Part shown: piece by piece, positions 58,178 through 64,000 of the stretch
How positions within the stretch are numbered: position 1 is the stretch's first letter
How the letters are laid out: every line of letters begins with the position of its first letter
Origin: Neurospora tetrasperma FGSC 2508
Taxonomy: Eukaryota > Ascomycota > Sordariomycetes > Sordariales > Sordariaceae
Direction: 5' to 3'
Assembly: GCF_000213175.1 (NCBI RefSeq)
Contig: NW_009799099.1
Span: 4,218,473-4,282,472, forward strand
DNA: 64,000 nt
Notes under the pieces: model-generated
Database searches by the model: none
Seen by the model: the letters and a program-made list of their open reading frames with translations, nothing else
What the model was told of the DNA's origin: nothing
Position numbers and translations under genes: made by a program

Positions 58178-60613
58178 ATGCCAGTCAACTTTGAAGATCC
58201 CTGGTTCAAGGGCCAGGAAGTGTAAGTTGACCTTGGCTCCCAGTGCTGATCATTGAACCTTCAGAGTCGCTCGCTAACCGCCTACCGAGTAGATCCTACA
58301 ACGTATCCGAGCTGCAGGAATGCGCCATCGCCGTCGACGCGTCATACTTTCTCCGACAGCTCCTCGAACAAGCGGAAAACTATAACGAACCGCTACTGAC
58401 CGCTCTCGGAGGCCTCACCGGCATTCAGGCGCGCATACAAGTCGAATTGGACAACTGGCTCAAGAACCGCACAACCCCCTTTTTCATTTTCGATGGCCAA
58501 CCTATGGTCGGACAGGACGAGGTCACCACGAAGCTGGGCCGGGAAATCCAGAAACAAACCGGTGTTGCGTGGAAGCTCTACAGCGAAGGGCAAGCCGAGG
58601 CAGCTGTGGCCGCTTTTGGCGAGTGTGCGAGTAAGTCGTCTATATCTTGGCTTGTACGGTTCGACAATAGCTTACGGGTCAAGGTCTCTACAACATCCAG
58701 GCTTTATATCCCATGCTCCAAGAGGAGCTGAGGCTGCGAAAACTTCACTTTCTGGTCGCGCCTTACAATGCTGCTGCGCAGATCGCATACCTGGACATGA
58801 TCGACTCTGATCAATGCGGCGGCATCATGGGCCCGTTGGAGTTGATGCTCTACCCTATTCAAGACTGCGTCATCCGCTCGATCGACTGGACCAGCAACAC
58901 CTGCGCGGCCATCTCCAAAAAGAACGTAATGAAGGTGCTCAACGTCAGCGAGCCACACTTCATTGACGCCTTCCTCATGACCGGCACTCCCTTCCTTCCT
59001 CCGTTTCCTCCGCTCACGGATTCTACCCTCGTCAAGAGCCAGCCTTACAACATAGTGGATGCCATCAACATGCTCCGGACAGCCGACAAGTCGGTCACAA
59101 TGGTCAGCACTACTTTTCACGATTTGATCAAGAACCAGGATCCTACCTGGCTGGACAAGTACCGCAAGGCATGGATGGCTGTCAAGCACTTTGTTTTTAT
59201 TGCGGAGAGCGGCGAAGTCAAGGTTCATGACGCGGACCACCTGACAAACGACAACCACGAGTATTTAGGCCTCCAAATTCCCTGGGAGATGTTCCACTAT
59301 CTCAATACTGGCCTGATCGGGCCTCGCCTCTTGAGCTGGATTACGCACAGTCAAGTATACGTTTTGCCGACTCTGGACGGTTCCGCTACCGAGGAGTACA
59401 AGAAGCTTGTCTCAAGCCAACTCGTCCCTCTCGAGGAGACTGCGCTTAGCTTGGTGCTTGCTCGGTTGCACCGTGGAATTGTGTACAAGGATATCAAGGC
59501 GAAGGTTTGGTATGATGATAACTACTCCGCTACTGTGCTCGACCATCGTCATGAAGCTAGGACCAAGACCAACTACGGAGTACAGATGGCCACGTGGGCA
59601 GTTATCAAGGAGGCGGATATTAAGCAGCATTTCCCCGGCTTCGAGCATGGATCGATCTTTTCCGAAGTGCATGCTTTGACGAAGCCCGATTTTGTCAAGC
59701 TTACTTTCGCGGAGCAAAGGAACAAGGCGAGGAATGTTGAATCAGCGAGTATCATCAAGTCGATTTGTTTATGGAGGTACCTCCATGTCCGCGGCTATAT
59801 CGACGACCAGCACAACTTGACTAATTGGGGCAAGGCTTTGGACCGCGCCATGGTCACGCTGGAGCCAGTGGTGAAGAAGTTTCCTACGGTTCCCTATCTC
59901 TACGAATCGGTGCTTGTGGCTATGGAGATGGTCAGATTTGGACTTCTCAACGGCAGTCTCAAGGTTGTGGAACCTCTGAGTCTCCCTATGCACGGCGATG
60001 ACGATGACAAGTCTAGTCTGATGCTGATTAGCCGCTGTGCGACACTGCTTAAGCTGCGACACCAAGCTAATGGATACACTGGTCCTTTGAGTAAGAATCT
60101 GTTGACGTTCCACTCGTTGGCTGGCGAGGTTAGGAGTGCTGAACGCGCTTTGATGGAGGCCATTTTGGCTTCTCTTTTCCTCTACGGTCAGGGACAAAGG
60201 AAGAGGGATGATAGCTGGGAGCTCAGCCACCAGTAAGTTGGACCCTCTATTCACACGTGCTGCTACTCTCGAATCTTGGATGATAATTGCTGACTTGGAC
60301 ATTTAGGCTTCCCTTCCTCTTCAACCCCGATGTCGCTCTCGGAATTGCCGTCAAGACGTACTTTGACGAGACGATCAACTGGAACAGTGAGAAAGAGAAG
60401 GCCGAGAGGCTGGCAACGTTCCCCGATGCGTTCGTGCCTTACTCTATGGCATTTAGCGAAGACTTGGAGATTGCGTGCGAATTCTTCGAAGCCGTGTATG
60501 CCGGTTTGCAGACGTTGGACGGCCAGGGCATCTCGGCCAACGATATGAAGGCTTGGAGCAAGGCGAAAGAGTATCTGGCACCGCGGATACTGAAGGATGC
60601 GAGTGGCAACTAG
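58178..60613 (+). CDS. mkt1: MKT1, XPG-like post-transcriptional regulator
   Basis: Exons 58178-58221, 58293-58630, 58684-60232 and 60307-60613 encode 745 residues; the tiny first exon (MPVNFEDPWFKGQEV) joins cleanly to SYNVSELQECAIAVDASYFL. The N-terminal XPG-type nuclease fold shows AIAVDASYFLRQLLEQAE, FFIFDGQPMV and an XPG-I segment (LRLRKLHFLVAPYNAAAQIA, then YLDMIDSDQ), followed by the MKT1-specific middle and C-terminal domains. Several acidic residues of active XPG nucleases are not evident, as in yeast Mkt1. Yeast Mkt1 binds the ataxin-2 homologue Pbp1 and regulates translation or stability of particular mRNAs, including those for mitochondrial proteins. All introns have canonical GT...AG ends. 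The gene is upstream of GYP7 on the same strand. Confidence 0.94.
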
Positions 60614-61499
60614 AAGAGCCCACCCTCCCAGCGTAGAGCGCGTCTTGTGAGAGATCACTTTGGTTTTAATGTGTAAGTGAAGCACACTATGCTTATACGC
60701 ACATGCAAGACTGCATACAAGCCGCGTATGTTCGGAAGGAGGGTCCGGCTTGATGGTTTCGCTGCCGGAATATTTGGCGCGCCTACTATATTTCAAAGAA
60801 GCAATCAAATATTCAAGAGGCAAAAGGCCGCGTAATAGTAACTAGACTGGGTGTTGGGTCCTGCCATACCTACACTAGGCATTGAACATGGTGGTAGTTG
60901 GGGGGTGAAAGGAGCAGGGGTAGAGGTGCCGCCGGGTCGTCGTGGATTCAGGAACCCCCCTGTCGTGGCGGTTTTTGTCTGGACTGCGCTAGAAGTACTA
61001 CTGCCCAGTAAATATCTGATAGGGTGACGAGGCCTGTGACGACCGTCTCGTTGACTTACGACAACACAGTAGTACCTACCTAGAGTTCACGATAGCGTGT
61101 TTGACGGCGGGCTGCGCTAACATGCAGCAGGACTTCGGTCGCATAACAGCTCAGCGCGGGGCATTGCGCTTTGGCAATTGATGAAGAAAGAGTTGAAATA
61201 CCTACGTCGAGTCGGGAGACTGAGCGTGTGATCATTAAAGCTTGTGACACTAACGTTCGTTCCGTCGGTTATTAGGAAACTTCCAGTCCTTACACCAACC
61301 ACATCCCTCCGTTCCATCACCTGCCACTTCTTGCCTTGCACAAATAACTTGTTTTCAAGAGTGGCGCACAATTATATACTTTCCGAACGGCTAATCCCAT
61401 TCAATTATCTGCGACAAAGACGGCTATTGAAAGGCCGCTGCTCACTTTCTGTAGCACAGTGTATAGTCGATGGCTGTTTTCAATTGTTAGTCCTACAGC
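60614..61499. other. Gap between MKT1 and GYP7
   Basis: Short 3' UTR of MKT1 followed by the GYP7 promoter. Contains TACCTACCTAGAG near 61074. No additional gene was seen. Confidence 0.55.
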
Positions 61500-64000
61500 A
61501 TGACACAGATCAAGAAGATGACGTCGAGTATAACCCCACCCGTTACGGACAGTTCAACATCAACATCAACATCAACATCAACATCAACATCAGCAGGTAC
61601 AACCACAACGACAACAGGAAGCATTGCAACAGCCGCGCCAGCAACAGTATTACTAACGCGCCCGACTCCAGTACCGACTTCGAGACCACAGCCTTCATCA
61701 CCCACCGGGAGCTACTATGCCATGAGCGACGACGAGGAAGGCGATTACAACACCATCACTCACACCTCTATGGGAAGAGGGGTGAAACTTCTATACACCA
61801 AGAGCAAGGCATGAATGGTCGGTATCCTTTATTTTATTGCCGCAATGCTAACCGAATCCCAGGTCTACATCCACCCAACGCCATCCGCAAAAGATAACAT
61901 CCCCGGCTATATCGCGCTTCTCCAACAAAGAAACCAACACCGCGATGACCGCCCCGTCTCCTCCTCCTCGCGGGATCCGAGCAACACCCCGGCATCCTCG
62001 GACCTCCTCCTCGCCTGGGTCCCCGAGTCTCAACTTGGCGAAGCAGCCAACCTCTACGTGAAAGTCGACCTCTGCGACGGCGACTCGCCACCCAAGCAAT
62101 CCTACCTCGTCCCTCCTCCGCCAACCGTCACTACGCACCGCGGCTCCGTCGGGCCCTATGCCTTTGCCATCCCCGTCAGCGCTATCTACAGCCTGCTGAT
62201 CCGCCCACCGAGCGTGGGATGGTGGTGGGGCAGCATCATCATCAACAGCCGAGGCGGCGACAGTTTCCCGGCCCTTTTTTTCCATGACAGCGAGTGCCAG
62301 AGTACCATTTTGCAGAAGAAGAAGCGGACGGCCGACACTTTTGACCCCTTCGGCGAAGCGGGTCAGATGTTCTGGGGCGGCGATGAAGTGCTCCGGTGGC
62401 TGAGGCGGTACGTGCAGATTGAGCGGAGCGGGGCCGAGCCGAATATATACCTAGTCGAGCCGTCAAAGGAGGATAGTGTTGCATTTGGGGGGAAGCCTAC
62501 AACAAATACGGCGGCACAGGCGGGATCTTCGCGTGGAGGGCCAGGTGGCGCCAATGCTAAGGACCAGGACGCCGGCATGGACCCGTTCGTCAAGCTGATC
62601 AAGGAAGCGGGCTGGAATCTGATGGAGAAGTTCAGCAAGGTGACCACGTTTACCCGCCAAGCGGCCAACGATGTTTTGGACAACCCGCGCGTGCCGCCGC
62701 AAATGAGAAGGCTGCTGAGGAACCCGGAGGTGCAGACGTTGCAGGACGAGTTCGACAGCGCGAGGATTTACCTGGCAAGGTGGGCGATGGGTATAGCGGA
62801 GCAGAGCGATAGGGACAGGAATAGGCGGATATGGACGGCGCGGGATGTCATGGAGCTGGAGGATACGGATGTGGGCGAGTTTGAGCTAGTGGATGGGGCG
62901 AATAGCTTGAGTCTGGAGGAGAGGAGGAGGGTTCTGACGCTAAAGGAGTGGAATGGCTTCTTTGACGAGGAGACGGGGAGGTTGAATATTACCGTTGACG
63001 AAGTGAAAGAAAGGATCTTCCATGGCGGCCTTGATCCTGAGGATGGGGTCAGGAAGGAGGCGTGGCTGTTCTTGCTTGGGGTGTATGATTGGTACAGCAC
63101 GGCAGACGAGCGCAAGGCACAAGCGGCATCGTTAAGAGACGCTTACATCAAGCTCAAGGGCGCCTGGTGGGAGCGGCAGGTTGATTTGGGTGGTGAGGGC
63201 GAAGAGGGTGAGTGGTGGAGAGAGCAGCGAAACAGGATCGGTAAGGCTTCCTTTCCAACACATCAGCGTTTATTGTCTTTTTTATATATATATCAGAGAT
63301 TCCTAACACAGTATTACTTACAGAGAAGGATGTTCATCGAACAGACCGAAACGTCCCAATTTTCGCCGGCGAAGACATCCCCCACCCCGACCCCGACTCC
63401 CCCTTTGCCTCCACAGGAACCAACGTCCACATGGAGCAGCTGAAGGACATGCTTCTGACCTACAATGAGTACAACAAAGGTCTGGGCTACGTCCAAGGCA
63501 TGTCCGACCTGCTCGCCCCCATCTACGCCGTCCTGCAAGATGATGCCCTCGCCTTCTGGGCGTTCCAGCACTTCATGGACCGGATGGAGCGCAACTTCCT
63601 TCGCGACCAGTCCGGCATGCGGGCACAGCTCCTGGCGCTGGACAATCTGGTCCGTTTCATGGATCCAAAACTGTACGCCCACCTTGAGTCGGCTGACAGC
63701 ACGAATTTCTTTTTCTTCTTCCGCATGCTGCTGGTGTGGTACAAGCGCGAGTTCGAGTGGGCAGATGTTTTGCGCCTGTGGGAGGCGTTGTGGACGGATT
63801 ACCTGAGCAGCGGGTTCCACTTGTTCATTGCGCTGGCGATTCTGGAGAGACATCGCGATGTGATCATGACGCATTTGAAACACTTTGATGAGGTGTTGAA
63901 GTATGGTAAGTTTGAACATCTCCCCTATCTCCCTCCTCGTCATTATCATCACTAGCCAAACTATGTACTGTATGCTAATCATGATGCCCCACACACATAG
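61500..64000 (+). CDS. gyp7: GYP7-type TBC-domain Rab GTPase-activating protein (C-terminus beyond window)
   Basis: Exons 61500-61808, 61863-63240 and 63324-63905 are visible; the next intron runs 63906-64000 and ends in an acceptor AG exactly at the window edge. The N-terminus includes an (ST)n run from a hexamer repeat; a shorter start at MSDDEEGDYN is possible. Conserved GYP7 sequence GRGVKLLYTKSK joins VYIHPTPSAKDNIPGYIALL across intron 1, whose donor is GC, not GT (AAG/GCATGA). TBC motifs: GVRKEAWLFLLGVYDWYS (motif A), IEKDVHR (the IxxDxxR arginine finger, built across intron 2), and GYVQGMSDL (the glutamine finger). GYP7 proteins accelerate GTP hydrolysis by Ypt7/Rab7 at the vacuole and late endosome. 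All catalytic fingers are intact. Confidence 0.92.
61554..61592 (+). repeat. (TCAACA)n coding hexamer repeat in GYP7 N-terminus
   Basis: Six tandem TCAACA-type units encode an alternating Ser-Thr run near residues 19-31 of the longest GYP7 model. Confidence 0.9.
61809..61862 (+). other. Probable GC-AG intron of GYP7
   Basis: 54 nt with donor AAG/GCATGA, branch GCTAAC near 61847-61852 and acceptor CCCAG. Removing it joins the family-conserved KLLYTKSK to VYIHPTP in frame; no GT donor gives that junction. Confidence 0.7.

Noticed and set aside
61815-63443. GYP7 starting at ATG 61815 without intron 1
   Set aside because: It would replace the conserved KLLYTKSK start by an intron-derived hydrophobic stretch; the upstream frame carries the family sequence.

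Overview
This 64 kb window comes from a filamentous ascomycete, most likely a Neurospora or a close Sordariales relative. The genes have short introns (53-103 nt, with a few longer) with GTAAGT-like donors, CTAAC/CTGAC branch sites and YAG acceptors. Intergenic stretches are long (1-5 kb) and rich in pyrimidine tracts, microsatellites and AGGTACCT/CCTAGG-type words. A 4.25 kb island is AT/TA-rich in the way that repeat-induced point mutation (RIP) leaves behind. The gene set (SCAP-type sterol sensor, SSH4/EAR1, MKT1, GYP7, SPB1, CDT2, a TeaR-like prenylated protein) is ordinary fungal housekeeping. No rRNA, convincing tRNA, CRISPR or biosynthetic cluster was seen.

Layout. 1-1157 (-): N-terminal part of an unknown basic, disordered protein. 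4116-4940 (-): disordered protein ending in an RVxF-like motif. 6722-7591 (+): endonuclease/exonuclease/phosphatase-family protein. 11467-13263 (+): Ser/Pro/Arg-rich protein with a small conserved C-terminal segment. 14334-14924: a 591 bp MITE with 35 bp perfect terminal inverted repeats and a TAA target duplication. 15858-17435 (+): single-pass membrane protein with a charged coiled-coil tail. 18578-22827: a RIP-decayed Ty3/gypsy LTR element with 203 bp LTRs and a GCCGA target duplication, followed by an imperfect inverted repeat at 22970-23505. 24613-26264 (+): SSH4/EAR1-type Rsp5 adaptor.

29560-30865 (-): Tho1/SARNP-like SAP protein. 31737-35250 (-): SCAP homologue. 39891-41464 (+): JMJD7-like JmjC oxygenase. 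42635-45346 (-): SPB1 rRNA methyltransferase. 46508-48990 (+): CDT2-type CRL4 substrate receptor, divergent from SPB1. 51697-53091 (-): CaaX protein, probably TeaR. 55983-56296: a second, unrelated MITE (about 314 bp). 58178-60613 (+): MKT1. 61500-64000 (+): GYP7 Rab GAP; the window stops exactly at a splice acceptor of this gene.

The genes do not form an operon-like pathway. There are loose functional links: rRNA and mRNA biogenesis (SPB1, Tho1, MKT1), membrane trafficking and protein turnover (SSH4, GYP7, SCAP) and polarity (TeaR). I did not find a clear new multi-gene system. The most novel-looking items are the two intact-looking MITEs, the diverged inverted repeat beside the LTR element, a probable GC-AG intron in GYP7, and two lineage-type disordered proteins with conserved short motifs. 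Spliced models were built by eye from reading frame, splice signals and protein-family continuity; all of them keep frame throughout.
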